61,338 nucleotides of DNA from Aeromonas taiwanensis (GTDB lineage: Bacteria > Pseudomonadota > Gammaproteobacteria > Enterobacterales > Aeromonadaceae): assembly GCF_000820165.1 (NCBI RefSeq), contig NZ_CDDD01000012.1, positions 1-61,338 of the forward strand. The letters run 5' to 3'. The position numbers were made by a program, and so were the translations under genes. The notes beneath the pieces were generated by a model. The model did not search any database and had not been told where the DNA came from. It worked only from the letters and a program-made list of their open reading frames with translations. This document shows positions 14,417 to 24,129 of this stretch, one piece after another (position 1 is the stretch's first letter; each line of letters starts with the position of its first letter).

Positions 14417-17209
14417 TTATCTCGCCGCCTGATCCACCAGATAGAGGATGCTGTGATAGGGAATGCCGGCGTGCTGGCTGAGCCCCATTTCGCAGGTGCG
14501 GCTGTTGCTGAATCCCTGCCGGCAATCCCTGGGCACCTGGGCGGGCAGGCTGGCAAGGGCGGCGGCGTTGAGCTCCGGGGTCATCAGCCCCTTGTCGCCG
14601 GCAAAGCCGCAGCACTGGATATGCTCAGGCACGATCACCTCGCGGGCACAGGCGCGGGCGACGCTGAGCATCGCCTCCCCCAGCCCCATGCGCCGACTGC
14701 TGCAGGTGATATGGAGCATGACGGTCTCATCGATGGGGGTCAGCTCAAGGTGGGGCAGCAGGTGTTCCAGCACAAAGGCAGAGGGCTCGAACACCCGCAG
14801 CCCCTTGCCGAGCGCACCCGAGAGCAGCCGCTGCACGCAGGGGCTGGTGTCGAGCAGCACGGGCCAGCGCCCCTGCTCGCTTGCCTGCCACAGGGCCTCG
14901 GCCAGCTCACTGCGCTTGGCTTCCGCTACCTCACTCAACCCCTTGCTGTCATAGGGCATGCCGCAGCAGAGCCCCTCAACTCTCGCCGGCACTATGACCC
15001 GGCAACCCGCCTTCTTGAGCAGGGATAACACCACCTCCGGCAGTGACGGAGCCTCTTCCTGCTGGCCGAATACCCGGCTGGCACAGGACGGCAGATAGAC
15101 CACGGCGCGCTCGCTGGATCCGCCATGGGTCCCCTCCCCTTGCGGCCAGTGATAGCGGCTCGGCCCCGGCAGGGTCGGCAACCAGGCGGGTGTGCGCTGG
15201 CCGCTCAGATGGCGAACCCCGTTCACCAATCCTGCCAGCGCTTTTTCTCCCAGCAGCTTGCCGGCAATCCCTTTGAGGCCGAGAGCCCCACGGGCCGTGC
15301 GGGTAACGCCGGCGAAGTGATCGGCGCTCCAGCGGGCGATGGGCACGAAGCGCCGGTATTTGTCAGTGCGCAGCTTCTTGATGAGCGATCCGGTGTTGAT
15401 GCCGACCGGGCAGCGATCGGCACAAAGCCCGGTCGCGGCGCAGGTGTCGATGCCCTGATAGTCAAACAGCCGGGCCAGCTGGTTGGAGGGCTCATCGGCA
15501 CGATTGCGGCGGGCCAGTTCGCGATAGAGCACGATGCGCTGGCGCGGCGAGAGCGACAGGGTGCGCGAGGGGCAGACCGCCTCGCAAAAGCCGCACTCGA
15601 TGCAGGGATCGACGATGGCATCGCTCGCCGGCATGGGCTTGAGATGGGCCAGGTGGGCGTTGGGGTCATCGTTGATGATAACGCCGGGATTGAGCAGGCC
15701 ATCCGGGTCGAGCAGCGCCTTGATGCGGCGCATCAGCGCCATCCCCTCCGGCCCCCATTCGAGCTCCACATAAGGGGCCATGTTGCGGCCGGTGCCGTGC
15801 TCGGCCTTCAGCGACCCGCCAAAGCGCACTGCGACCAGCTCCGCCACCGCATCCATAAAGGCACCGTAGCGGGCCACCTGCGCCGGATCGTCGAACCCCT
15901 GGGTAAAGACGAAGTGCAGGTTCCCCTCCAGCGCGTGGCCGAAGATGATGGCCTCGTGATACTCAAACTCGTCGAACAGTTGCTGCAGCCCCGCCACCCC
16001 TTCGGCCAGACGCTCGATGGGAAAGGCGACATCCTCGATGATGACGGTGGTGCCGGTGGTGCGCACCGCCCCCACCGCCGGGAAGAGCCCCTTGCGAATG
16101 GCCCAGAGGCCGGCGCTCTCCGTGGTAAAAGGCACAGAGGCGACCTGAGCGAACTCGGCCGCCATGGCCATCACCTGCTCGCAGCGAGTCACCAGCTCTT
16201 CCTTCGACTCCCCATGCACCTCGACAAGCAGGGCGCAGGCCGCCAGGTCCAGGGTCTTGATAAAGCCCGGCAGACCGGGCTTGCCCGCGACCGAGCGAAG
16301 GGAGCGCCCATCCATCAGCTCCACCGCCGCCACCGGCGCAGCTTTCAGGCGCGAGGTGGCCAGACAGGCCTGCTCGGCGTCCCGAAACACCAGCAGGGCA
16401 GACGCCTTGTGGGGATATTCGGGTACGGTGTCGAGCACCACCTCGGCGATAAAGCCGAGGGTCCCCTCCGAACCGATCATCAGGTGGGTGAGGATATCGA
16501 TGGGGTCCTCATGGTCGAGCAGGGCATTGATGGCGTAGCCGGTGGTGTTCTTGAGCCGGTACTTGTGGCGAATTTTGGCGGCAAGCTCGGCGCTCGCCAG
16601 CACCTCGGCGCGCAGGGCGGCGAGCCCCGTCAGCAGCTCCGGGCGCCTGGCCGCCAAGGCGGCGCGGCTGTGAGGATCGCTGCTGTCCAGCACGGTGCCA
16701 TCGGCCAGCAGCAAGGTCATGGCGTGCAGGGTGTGATAGCTGTTGTGGGCGGTGCCGCAGCACATGCCGCTCGCGTTGTTGGCGGCGATGCCGCCGAGCT
16801 TGCAGGCGTTGATGGAGGCGGGATCCGGCCCAATCTTGCGCCCCAGAGGCGCCAGATAGCGGTTGGCATCGGCGCCGATCACCCCGGGTTGCAGGGCGAT
16901 GCGGGCGCCCTCGTCCAGAATGCGGTGACCGCGCCAGCTATCAGTCAGGGTGATGAGCACCGAATCGCTCAGGGCCTGGCCCGAGAGGCTGGTGCCGGCG
17001 GCGCGAAAGGTGCACGGCAAATTCAATTCTCGGCACACCCCCAGCACGAAGCGCACCTCATCGAGAGAGTCGAGACGCACGATGCGCTCGGGCACCAGGC
17101 GGTAGAAACTGGCGTCCGTGCCGTGGGCGAGGCGCAAATCCGGATCGCTCACCAGCCGCTCCTGCGGGATGCGCGAGAGCACGGCGGCGTCAAACTGGTT
17201 CCAAAGCAT
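14417..17209 (-). CDS. dld: Quinone-linked D-lactate dehydrogenase, Dld-II type
   Basis: 930 aa, the FAD/iron-sulfur type of D-lactate dehydrogenase. The N-terminal half is a PCMH-type FAD domain, recognised by H-G-T-D-A-S-F-Y-R, the T-S-L-S-G-Q-A block, N-N-A-S-G-M and G-S-E-G-T-L-G-F; the FAD-oxidase C domain follows. The C-terminal part has two ferredoxin-like clusters (C-x-E-C-G-F-C-E-A-V-C-P and C-A-A-T-G-L-C-A-D-R-C-P) and CCG-type domains (C-C-G-M and C-C-G-F-A-G). It oxidises D-lactate to pyruvate and passes electrons to the membrane quinone pool. The ATG at 17209 overlaps the lldG stop by one base, so translation is coupled. It closes the operon. Confidence 0.9.
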   Translation of the reverse strand: MLWNQFDAAVLSRIPQERLVSDPDLRLAHGTDASFYRLVPERIVRLDSLDEVRFVLGVCRELNLPCTFRAAGTSLSGQALSDSVLITLTDSWRGHRILDEGARIALQPGVIGADANRYLAPLGRKIGPDPASINACKLGGIAANNASGMCCGTAHNSYHTLHAMTLLLADGTVLDSSDPHSRAALAARRPELLTGLAALRAEVLASAELAAKIRHKYRLKNTTGYAINALLDHEDPIDILTHLMIGSEGTLGFIAEVVLDTVPEYPHKASALLVFRDAEQACLATSRLKAAPVAAVELMDGRSLRSVAGKPGLPGFIKTLDLAACALLVEVHGESKEELVTRCEQVMAMAAEFAQVASVPFTTESAGLWAIRKGLFPAVGAVRTTGTTVIIEDVAFPIERLAEGVAGLQQLFDEFEYHEAIIFGHALEGNLHFVFTQGFDDPAQVARYGAFMDAVAELVAVRFGGSLKAEHGTGRNMAPYVELEWGPEGMALMRRIKALLDPDGLLNPGVIINDDPNAHLAHLKPMPASDAIVDPCIECGFCEAVCPSRTLSLSPRQRIVLYRELARRNRADEPSNQLARLFDYQGIDTCAATGLCADRCPVGINTGSLIKKLRTDKYRRFVPIARWSADHFAGVTRTARGALGLKGIAGKLLGEKALAGLVNGVRHLSGQRTPAWLPTLPGPSRYHWPQGEGTHGGSSERAVVYLPSCASRVFGQQEEAPSLPEVVLSLLKKAGCRVIVPARVEGLCCGMPYDSKGLSEVAEAKRSELAEALWQASEQGRWPVLLDTSPCVQRLLSGALGKGLRVFEPSAFVLEHLLPHLELTPIDETVMLHITCSSRRMGLGEAMLSVARACAREVIVPEHIQCCGFAGDKGLMTPELNAAALASLPAQVPRDCRQGFSNSRTCEMGLSQHAGIPYHSILYLVDQAAR

Positions 17210-17853
17210 CAGCAATCCTCCACCAGCACCACCAAGAGGCGGCTCGGGCCGTGGGCGCCGTAGGCCAGGGTCTGCTGGATGTCGGCGGTCTTGGAGGGGC
17301 CGGAGACCAGCAACAGATTGGTGGGCATGGCCTGCTGCCAGCGCCCGGTCGTCACCAGCCCCGCCAGGTTGTCGGCAATGGTGGAGGCCGCCAGCAGAGC
17401 GATATGGCAGGGGGGCACAAGGGACAAGGTGCGCGGCTCGCCGCCATCCGGCAGCAACACCAGCGTCCCGGTATCGGCGATGGCCCCCGCGCAGTGGGTG
17501 ATGCCAACCTGACAAACGTCGAACAGATCGTCCTTCCAGCCGGCGAACTCCCCCGCCGGGGTCAACACAGAGCGCCCGGCGCAGGCGGCCGCGACCGCCG
17601 CCTGCCAGCGGCCGCCCTGGCCACAGGCCAGGCTCGTCACGCCTTCTTCATCCAGCCAGGCGCTCAGATCCCGGGCAAGGTTTGCCTCCTTGACGGTGAG
17701 GATCTCGGCGTGGCTGGCGGTGATCATGCCAAGGAAACGCTCGCGCCGCGCGTTGTCATCTACCCCGCGCCAGGGCTGCCAGGCGTGCGGGGCGTGGGCA
17801 ATGGGGGTGGCGGCGCCGCGCAGGCGGTTCAAGATAGCCTCTTTGCTCGACAT
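17209..17853 (-). CDS. lldG: L-lactate dehydrogenase complex subunit LldG (LutC family)
   Basis: 214 aa LUD-domain protein. It has an N-terminal helix, a long variable region, and a core with A-D-T-G-T-L-V and G-P-S-K-T-A-D-I-Q blocks typical of LutC/LldG. Together with LldE and LldF it forms the three-part L-lactate oxidase that converts L-lactate to pyruvate in many gammaproteobacteria. It lies one base after lldF (stop at 17855, start at 17853) and overlaps dld by one base. Confidence 0.88.
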   Translation of the reverse strand: MSSKEAILNRLRGAATPIAHAPHAWQPWRGVDDNARRERFLGMITASHAEILTVKEANLARDLSAWLDEEGVTSLACGQGGRWQAAVAAACAGRSVLTPAGEFAGWKDDLFDVCQVGITHCAGAIADTGTLVLLPDGGEPRTLSLVPPCHIALLAASTIADNLAGLVTTGRWQQAMPTNLLLVSGPSKTADIQQTLAYGAHGPSRLLVVLVEDC

Positions 17854-17854
17854 C

Positions 17855-19291
17855 TCAGGACTCCTTCTTCTTCTGGCGCAGCAGGGCGTGCAGGCTCTGG
17901 GGGGCGGGTTTGGGGGCCTCGCGGCACTGGGTCCAGGGGCCCAGGTGTTTGGGCATCAAGCCCCGCAGGCGACCGGCCACACCGGTCGCGGCGTGATAGA
18001 GGCGCGGATGGGTGGCGGCAAAGGCAAAGCCCTGCATGGCCAGGGTCTCGAGCCGGCTCTTGGCCGCCCCCTGCCCCGCCAGCGGTTCGTGACCGGGCTC
18101 TGCGTCGTGTTTGGCCTCCCGGCGCAGGCGCTGCAACATGTCGGGAATGGGGATGCGCACCGGGCACACCTCGCCGCAGGCGCCGCACAGGCTCGACGCC
18201 GTCACCAGATCCTGGGTGCTGTCGAGCCCCAGCAGGTGGGGGGAGATGATCTTGCCGATGGGGCCCGGGTAGATGGTGCCGTAGGCGTGGCCACCGATGC
18301 GGGTGTAGACCGGGCAGTGGTTCATGCAGGCGCCGCAGCGGATGCACTGCAGGGTCTTGCGCAGCTCCTCGTCCCGGTAGGCCTGGCTGCGGCCGTTGTC
18401 GAGCAGCACCAGGTGCACCTCGTCCGGGCCATCCAGCTCTCCTTCCCGGCGCGGGCCGCTGATGACGTTGAAATAGGTGGTGATGGCCTGGCCGGTGGCC
18501 GAACGGGTCAGGGCGCTGTAAAGGGGCGGCACGTCGCTGAAATATTCCACCACCTTCTCGATGCCGGTGATGGCCACGTGGACCTTGGGCACAGTCGTGC
18601 ACATGCGTCCGTTGCCCTCGTTCTCGACGAGACAGAGGCTGCCAGTCTCCGCCACCGCGAAGTTGACGCCGGAGAGCCCCATGCCGGCGCGGCGAAACTC
18701 TTCGCGCAGGGCCCGCCGCCCGGTCTGGATCAGCGCGTCCACGTCGGTGGTGGGGGTGAAGCCTTCGAGGTTATGGGCGAAGGTGTCGCTCACCTCCTGC
18801 TTGTTCTTGTGGATGGCGGGCATGATGATGTGGGACGGGGTGTCGCCGTCGAGCTGGACGATAAACTCCCCCATGTCGCTCTCGAGGCAGCGGATGCCGT
18901 GGCGCGCCATCTCGTGGTTGAAGCCCACCTCCTCGCTCACCATGGACTTGCCCTTGACGATGGAGCTCACCCCATGCTGCTGGGCGATGCGAAGGATGAT
19001 GGCGTTGGCCTCGGCCGGCGTCTGGGCCCAGTGCACTTGGATGCCGTTGCGCTCGCAGTTGGCTTCGAGCTGCTCCAGCAGTTCCGGCAGGCGCGAGAGG
19101 CAGCGCTGGCGAATTTGTTCGGCCGCATCGCGCACCGCCGCTTCTTCGGCGGGGTCGGCGAAGGCGTCCCGGCGCTTGCCGCGCAGGTAATCCATGGCGC
19201 CGCGAAAGTTCTGGCGCAGCACGGGGTCGGCCAGGGCCGCCTCGGCCTGGGGATGGAAGCGGCGCGGCGAATACTTGGCGTGATCACTCAT
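17855..19291 (-). CDS. lldF: L-lactate dehydrogenase complex iron-sulfur subunit LldF (LutB family)
   Basis: 478 aa. An N-terminal LUD domain (with K-G-K-S-M-V-S-E-E and T-G-S-L-C-L-V-E-N-E-G-N-G-R motifs) is followed by two 4Fe-4S motifs: C-I-R-C-G-A-C-M-N-H-C-P and C-G-A-C-G-E-V-C-P. It relays electrons within the LldEFG complex. Its ATG overlaps the lldE stop by 8 bases, and it is followed at once by lldG. The C-terminal tail ends in a basic stretch. Length is normal for the family. Confidence 0.92.
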   Translation of the reverse strand: MSDHAKYSPRRFHPQAEAALADPVLRQNFRGAMDYLRGKRRDAFADPAEEAAVRDAAEQIRQRCLSRLPELLEQLEANCERNGIQVHWAQTPAEANAIILRIAQQHGVSSIVKGKSMVSEEVGFNHEMARHGIRCLESDMGEFIVQLDGDTPSHIIMPAIHKNKQEVSDTFAHNLEGFTPTTDVDALIQTGRRALREEFRRAGMGLSGVNFAVAETGSLCLVENEGNGRMCTTVPKVHVAITGIEKVVEYFSDVPPLYSALTRSATGQAITTYFNVISGPRREGELDGPDEVHLVLLDNGRSQAYRDEELRKTLQCIRCGACMNHCPVYTRIGGHAYGTIYPGPIGKIISPHLLGLDSTQDLVTASSLCGACGEVCPVRIPIPDMLQRLRREAKHDAEPGHEPLAGQGAAKSRLETLAMQGFAFAATHPRLYHAATGVAGRLRGLMPKHLGPWTQCREAPKPAPQSLHALLRQKKKES

Positions 19292-20075
19292 GATGGGCCC
19301 CCTGTTTTTGCGCTTGCAAGCTCTGAGCCACCGGCTCGCTATGGGCGAGCAGGAAGCTCGCCAGATGGGTGGCGGGGAGCGTCTTGCCCTGATAGGCCAG
19401 GGATCCCTTGATGTTCAAGAGGCACCCCCAGTCTGCGCTCACCAGGGTATCGGCGCCGGTCGCCAGCAGGTGGCGGGTCTTGTCCTCCACCATGGCCTGG
19501 CTGATGTGGGGATGGCGCACCGAGAAGGTGCCGCCAAAGCCGCAGCACTCGCTCTCGTAGGCCTGCTCGTTCAGGGTCACGCCCTCGAGCTGCCCCAGCA
19601 GGCTGCGAGCCGTGGTGTGCACCTGCATCTCGCGCCGGGCCGAGCAGGAGGTGTGCATGACGATGCTCGCCTTCCCCACGGCGCGCCAGCGCACCCGGCA
19701 GACCCGGGCCAGAAACTCGGTGAGCTCGAACACCCGCTCGCAAAACGCTGTCACCTCGGGGCTGTCCGGGAAGAGGCGCGCATAGTGATGGTGCATCATG
19801 CCGCCGCAGGAGCCCGACAGCACCACCACCGGCCAGGGCTCGGGGAAGAGCGCCATCTGGCTTTGCGCCACCTTGCGCGCCTCCTCCTCGTGACCCGAGG
19901 TGTAGGCCGGTTGGCCGCAGCAGGTCTGCTTCTCGACAAAGTGCACCCTTATCCCTTCCCGCTCGATCAGGGCGATGGCATCGAGCCCCGCCACCGGGTC
20001 GAACAGGTCCACCAGACAGGTGGCGTAGAGATAGACATCGGCCGGCTTGGCCGGATAGACCCGCATTACCTTCAT
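19284..20075 (-). CDS. lldE: L-lactate dehydrogenase complex subunit LldE (LutA family)
   Basis: 263 aa with two CCG domains, visible as C-C-G-Q-P-A-Y (first) and C-C-G-F-G-G-T-F-S-V (second), plus G-S-C-G-G-M-M in between. CCG domains bind iron-sulfur or disulfide centres in electron-transfer proteins. It is part of LldEFG. The start at the ATG 20075 is preferred because GGAG stands 8 bases upstream; a GTG one codon earlier is possible. It is the first soluble subunit after the permease, 13 bases downstream of it. Confidence 0.9.
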   Translation of the reverse strand: MKVMRVYPAKPADVYLYATCLVDLFDPVAGLDAIALIEREGIRVHFVEKQTCCGQPAYTSGHEEEARKVAQSQMALFPEPWPVVVLSGSCGGMMHHHYARLFPDSPEVTAFCERVFELTEFLARVCRVRWRAVGKASIVMHTSCSARREMQVHTTARSLLGQLEGVTLNEQAYESECCGFGGTFSVRHPHISQAMVEDKTRHLLATGADTLVSADWGCLLNIKGSLAYQGKTLPATHLASFLLAHSEPVAQSLQAQKQGAHHE

Positions 20076-20088
20076 CACTTGCTCTCCT

Positions 20089-21789
20089 TTACTTCAACTG
20101 CAGCAGTGCGTCCGAGACATGGAAGCTGTACATGAGCGCCAACCCGATAAGGCCGGTGGCCAGCAGGTAGTAGAGGGTCGGCAGCGCGGTCTTGCGCAGC
20201 GTCGCCCCCTCGCGGCCCAAGAGGCCCACGGTGGCCGAGGCCGCCACCACGTTGTGGATGGCGATCATGTTGCCGGCGGCCGCGCCAACGGCTTGCAGCG
20301 CCAGCATGGCGGCAGTGGAGACCCCCAGGGTCTGCGCCACCTCGAACTGGAACTGGCTGAACATCATGTTCGACACCGTGTTGGAGCCGGCGATAAAGGC
20401 CCCCAGCGCGCCGATAGTAGCGCTCAGGGCCGGGAAGAACTCCCCGACGAGCCCGGCGGCAAAATTGGCGGTGGTCACCGGCATGCTGGCGAGATCCGCC
20501 CCGTTGACGCCGGAGTTGATGAAGATGCGCACCATGGGCACGGTGAAAATCAGCACGAAGCCGGCGCCGATCAGGGTGCGGCTGGACTCGCTCACGGCGC
20601 GGCCGAGGGGCGCCAGGGCGCGGGCCTGAATGAGGGTGGCGAGCAGGGCGCAGAACACCAGCAGGCCCCCCGGCAGGTAGAGCGGCTCAATGGAGGCGCT
20701 GACCCCCTTCTCACCCAAGAGGTCGGTGAAGGCGAGGCTCACCGACAACAGGCTTGCCTTGAACTCCGGGCTCACCCGGCTCGCCACCAGCAAGAGGGCC
20801 AGCGCCACATAGGGGAGCCAGGCCAGCATGAGCGACATGGGGCGGCCGGCAGCCTCTTTGAGATCGAGCTTGAGGGATCCCAACCACTCGGCGGGCCACT
20901 CTTTCTCGGGGGCGAAATCCCAGGTGTTCTTGGGCACCAGGAAGCCGCGACGCGCCGCCGTCACCACCAGAGCCAGCCCCACCAGGCCGCCGATGAGGGA
21001 CGGGAACTCGGGGCCGAGCAGCATGCCGGTGAGGGCGTAAGGCACGGTGAAGGCGAGCCCGGCGAATATCGCGAACGGCAGGATGGAGAGCCCCTCGGTC
21101 CAGCTGCGGTTGCGGCCGAAGAAGCGGGTCAGCATCATCACCATCAGCACCGGCATCAGGGTGCCGACGGTGGCGTGAATGAGGGCCACGTTGGTGGTCA
21201 CCTGCTGCAGGTAGATGTCCCAGCTGCTGCCGCCGGCACTCAGGGTGTGGCCGATGGCCTGGTTATCCAGCCCCTTGTTGATCCCCACCAGGATGGGGGT
21301 GCCCACCGCACCAAACGACACCGGGGTGGACTGGATCATCATGCCGAGCAGCACGGCAGCGAGCGCCGGGAAGCCGATGGCCACCAGCAGCGGAGCGGCG
21401 ATGGCGGCCGGGGTGCCAAAGCCCGAGGCTCCCTCGATAAAGGCGCCGAAGCACCAGGCGATGATGATGGCCTGGATGCGCCGGTCCGGCGAGATATTGG
21501 TGAAACCGCCGCGAATGGCGCTGATGGCGCCGGTGTGCTTGAGGGTGTTGAGCATCAGGATGGCGCCGAACACTATCCAGAGCACGGTCACCGTGATGAT
21601 GAGCCCCTGCAGGCTGGAGGCGAGCACCCGGGTCGGGCTCATCTGCCAGCCCCACAGGGCGATGAATACGGTCAGGAGAAAGGCGATGGGCATGGCGCGC
21701 TTGGCGGGCCAGTTGAGGCCGACCAGCAGCACGGCGGCCACCACGATCGGCGAGAAGGCCACCAGGGCCAACAGGGTGTCTGTCATCAT
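20089..21789 (-). CDS. lldP: L-lactate permease
   Basis: 566 aa, about 13 or more membrane helices, LctP/LldP family. Family motifs include [34 protein letters not shown] and the [12 protein letters not shown] block near the end. It carries lactate (and often glycolate) with protons across the inner membrane, feeding the downstream dehydrogenases. It is the first gene of the operon; its upstream region is shared with the divergent LysR gene. Two ATGs stand in tandem (21789, 21786); either could be used. Confidence 0.93.
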   Translation of the reverse strand: MMTDTLLALVAFSPIVVAAVLLVGLNWPAKRAMPIAFLLTVFIALWGWQMSPTRVLASSLQGLIITVTVLWIVFGAILMLNTLKHTGAISAIRGGFTNISPDRRIQAIIIAWCFGAFIEGASGFGTPAAIAAPLLVAIGFPALAAVLLGMMIQSTPVSFGAVGTPILVGINKGLDNQAIGHTLSAGGSSWDIYLQQVTTNVALIHATVGTLMPVLMVMMLTRFFGRNRSWTEGLSILPFAIFAGLAFTVPYALTGMLLGPEFPSLIGGLVGLALVVTAARRGFLVPKNTWDFAPEKEWPAEWLGSLKLDLKEAAGRPMSLMLAWLPYVALALLLVASRVSPEFKASLLSVSLAFTDLLGEKGVSASIEPLYLPGGLLVFCALLATLIQARALAPLGRAVSESSRTLIGAGFVLIFTVPMVRIFINSGVNGADLASMPVTTANFAAGLVGEFFPALSATIGALGAFIAGSNTVSNMMFSQFQFEVAQTLGVSTAAMLALQAVGAAAGNMIAIHNVVAASATVGLLGREGATLRKTALPTLYYLLATGLIGLALMYSFHVSDALLQLK

Positions 21790-21879
21790 TGCGTCCTTGT
21801 CCGAGCGGTGCAGAGGCGCACCTTGTTGTTGTTTTGTTAAGCGGACGTGACCTTACCCTGTTCTTTTTTCGCGATATAT

Positions 21880-21904
21880 GGAAATAATGAACAACATTCG
21901 TTCC
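21880..21904. promoter_or_regulatory. Dyad operator between lldP operon and LysR gene
   Basis: A 25-bp dyad of the form GGAA-N2-AATG-N5-CATT-N2-TTCC lies between the divergent lldP and LysR-type genes, ending 15 bases before the regulator start. Spacing and symmetry suit a dimeric LysR-type protein. It probably mediates autoregulation and lactate control of the operon; this is inferred from position. Confidence 0.6.
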
Positions 21905-21918
21905 AAAAATCGATCAAT

Positions 21919-22824
21919 ATGGCCAGTACCGACGACCTCATTCTCTTCGCCCAGGTGGTGGAGGCCGGCTCCTTCAGCAAGGTGGCCGAGCAAAATTCCC
22001 TGACAAATTCAGTGGTTAGCAAGCGTATCGGGCGTCTTGAAGAGGAGCTCGGGGTGCAGCTGCTCTATCGCACCACCCGCCGGCTCACCCTGAGCGAGGC
22101 GGGCAAGGAGCTCTATCAGGGTGCCAAAAATGTGAAGGCCGCCGCACTGGACGCCTTCGACGCGGTGGCGGGATTCGGTGAAAAGGTGAGCGGTCATGTG
22201 CGGATGTCGGTGCCCACCATCTCCGGCGAGCTGCTGCTGGCCGATGCGGTGGCCGATTTTTGCCAGCAACACCCGGGGCTCACGGTGGAGATGTCGCTGG
22301 AGAATCGCTTCGTCAATCTGGTGGAAGAGGGGTTCGACCTGGTCATTCGCACCGGCTATCTGGATGACTCGAGCCTGATTGCCCGCCACATCCTCGACTC
22401 CCAGTGGGTGATCTGCGCCGCCCCCGCCTACGTGCGCCGCTTCGGGGCGCCGCGCGAGCCGTCAGACTTGCTCACCCACAACTGCCTGCGCTACGCCTAC
22501 CAGAGCACGGGGGCCTCGGAGTGGGCCTTCAAGGGGGAACAGGGGGACTATCTGTTGTCGGTGTCGGGGAGCTTTTGCACCGACAACGCCGGGGCCCTGC
22601 GCAAGGCGGCGCTGGGGGGGCGCGGCATCGTCTACGTGCCGCGCTGTCTGGTCTATCACGACCTTATGAACGGGGATCTGGTGGACTTGTTTCCGGACCG
22701 GGTGGGCAAGAAGCTCGGGATCTACGCCGTCTACCCCTTCACCCGCCAACCGCCGCGCAAGATAAGGTTGCTTATCGAGCACATCCGCCAGCGCTACCTC
22801 GACATCGCCCACTACTTCGTGTGA
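21919..22824 (+). CDS. LysR-family transcriptional regulator of the lactate operon
   Basis: 301 aa. Residues 1-60 form the winged helix-turn-helix (F-A-Q-V-V-E-A-G-S-F-S-K-V-A-E, then S-V-V-S-K-R-I-G-R-L-E-E-E-L-G and L-L-Y-R-T-T-R-R-L). The remainder is the effector-binding domain of the LysR type. The start at 21919 aligns with the helix-turn-helix; an in-frame upstream extension from 21847 has no ribosome site and runs over the operator. The divergent layout next to lldP and the dyad upstream make it the probable regulator, with lactate as the likely effector. Confidence 0.85.
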   Translation: MASTDDLILFAQVVEAGSFSKVAEQNSLTNSVVSKRIGRLEEELGVQLLYRTTRRLTLSEAGKELYQGAKNVKAAALDAFDAVAGFGEKVSGHVRMSVPTISGELLLADAVADFCQQHPGLTVEMSLENRFVNLVEEGFDLVIRTGYLDDSSLIARHILDSQWVICAAPAYVRRFGAPREPSDLLTHNCLRYAYQSTGASEWAFKGEQGDYLLSVSGSFCTDNAGALRKAALGGRGIVYVPRCLVYHDLMNGDLVDLFPDRVGKKLGIYAVYPFTRQPPRKIRLLIEHIRQRYLDIAHYFV

Positions 22825-22848
22825 GCAGGCTCGCGGCAACGCCTGGGG

Positions 22849-23646
22849 TCAGGAGGCAGGCTGTGTCCCCGCCTGGCGGGAGAGAAACGCCAGGGACTGG
22901 CGGTTGAAGAGCTCCGGCTGCTCCACGTTGCAGACGTGGCCGCACTTCTCGATGATCTCGAGCCGGCTGAAGGGGTCCCGGGCCACCTGCTCGCGCACCG
23001 GGGCGAGGAACATGTGATCCTCCTCCCCCATCACGTAGAGGGTGGGAATGGGCAGGGCCCGCTCGCGAAAATAACGCATAAGAGGATTCACCTCGGTGGC
23101 GAGGCGGAACCAGCGCTTGAACTCTTTCTGGCACAGCTTTCTGGCCTCGCGCACGAAGAGGTTGCGGGACTCCTGATGGTGCTGGCGCGGCATGATGATG
23201 AAGGCGAACAGGCGGTAGAGCCACATGTAGGGCAGGATGTGCTGACCGAGGCGCCCCAGCTGCACCAGCACCCGGGAGCGGATATCGAGGCGCAGGATGG
23301 CGCCGCCCAGCACCATGCTCTTGACCCGCTCCGGGCAGAGCTCCGCCAGGTGGCGGATGAGAATGGTACCGAGCGAAATGCCGACGAAGTGGGCATGGGG
23401 GATGCGCAGGTGATCCAGCAGACGCAGGATGTCCTCGGTCACCGCCCGGAAGCTGTAATGGCCCTTCACCACCTGCTGCAGCTGGTTCGACTGGCCGTGG
23501 CCGCGCAGGTCCAGCAACAGCACGTTGAAGTGCTCCCGGTAGGCGCGCAGCTGCTTGAACCAGATGGAGGAGCTGCCGCCTGCGCCGTGCACGAACACCA
23601 CCCAATCCCGATCGGGACCCAGTTCAAAGGTCTTGTGGTACAACAT
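22849..23646 (-). CDS. Alpha/beta hydrolase
   Basis: 265 aa. Typical alpha/beta-hydrolase fold: oxyanion motif V-F-V-H-G-A-G-G near residue 20, L-L-D-L-R-G-H-G-Q-S, nucleophile elbow F-V-G-I-S-L-G-T (Ser in G-x-S-x-G), acid near G-E-E-D-H-M-F and the catalytic His in K-C-G-H-V. A cap region between (basic, aromatic, about residues 125-190) may decide the substrate, perhaps an ester or acyl lipid. The start at 23646 precedes M-L-Y-H-K; the upstream frame extension lacks a ribosome site. It is convergent with the LysR gene (24-base gap). Confidence 0.82.
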   Translation of the reverse strand: MLYHKTFELGPDRDWVVFVHGAGGSSSIWFKQLRAYREHFNVLLLDLRGHGQSNQLQQVVKGHYSFRAVTEDILRLLDHLRIPHAHFVGISLGTILIRHLAELCPERVKSMVLGGAILRLDIRSRVLVQLGRLGQHILPYMWLYRLFAFIIMPRQHHQESRNLFVREARKLCQKEFKRWFRLATEVNPLMRYFRERALPIPTLYVMGEEDHMFLAPVREQVARDPFSRLEIIEKCGHVCNVEQPELFNRQSLAFLSRQAGTQPAS

Positions 23647-23753
23647 CTCATGGGCTCCCGGGGTGATGGGGGGTATACTCGCCGCGCATATTAACAGATG
23701 GCTCACCCCGGTGAATATGCTTCCTCCATGATCGGACCAGAGCGGAGTCCTCC

Positions 23754-24125
23754 ATGACACTCGTGCAATTGCGTGAATTTTTGCTCAGCCAGCCCGGCGC
23801 CACCGAGGACACCCCCTTCGGCCCGGAGTTCCTGGTCTATCGCATCGCCGGCAAGATGTTCGCCCTGGTGGACTGGCAGGCCGAGCCGCTCTCCATCAAC
23901 TTGAAGTGCGAACCCGAGCTCGCCCTGCTGCTGCGGGAGATCCATCCCGAGGTCAAACCGGGCTGGCACATGAACAAGCAGCACTGGAACACCGTGACCC
24001 TGAGGGAGAGCCTGCCGGACGATCTCTGGCAGGGCTGGATAGTCCACTCCTACGAGCGGGTGGTGGCGGGTCTGCCCAAAGCCAGGCGGCCCCAGGCGCC
24101 GGCATCATCCGGTCAGGCAGGGTAG
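23754..24125 (+). CDS. MmcQ/YjbR family protein
   Basis: 123 aa. It carries the CyaY-like MmcQ/YjbR fold: S-Q-P-G-A-T-E-D-T-P-F-G at the N-terminus, Y-R-I-A-G-K-M-F-A-L, L-S-I-N-L-K-C-E-P and K-P-G-W-H-M-N-K-Q-H-W-N-T-V. The family is predicted to bind DNA, but its role is unclear. GGAG lies 7 bases before the ATG. It is followed 4 bases later by a GNAT gene, so the two are co-transcribed. Confidence 0.88.
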   Translation: MTLVQLREFLLSQPGATEDTPFGPEFLVYRIAGKMFALVDWQAEPLSINLKCEPELALLLREIHPEVKPGWHMNKQHWNTVTLRESLPDDLWQGWIVHSYERVVAGLPKARRPQAPASSGQAG

Positions 24126-24129
24126 CGGG

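Noticed and set aside
15125..17263. 712-codon open frame opposite dld
   Set aside because: No ribosome site, low-complexity Gly/Gln/His-rich product, and it mirrors the GC-rich third positions of the real gene.
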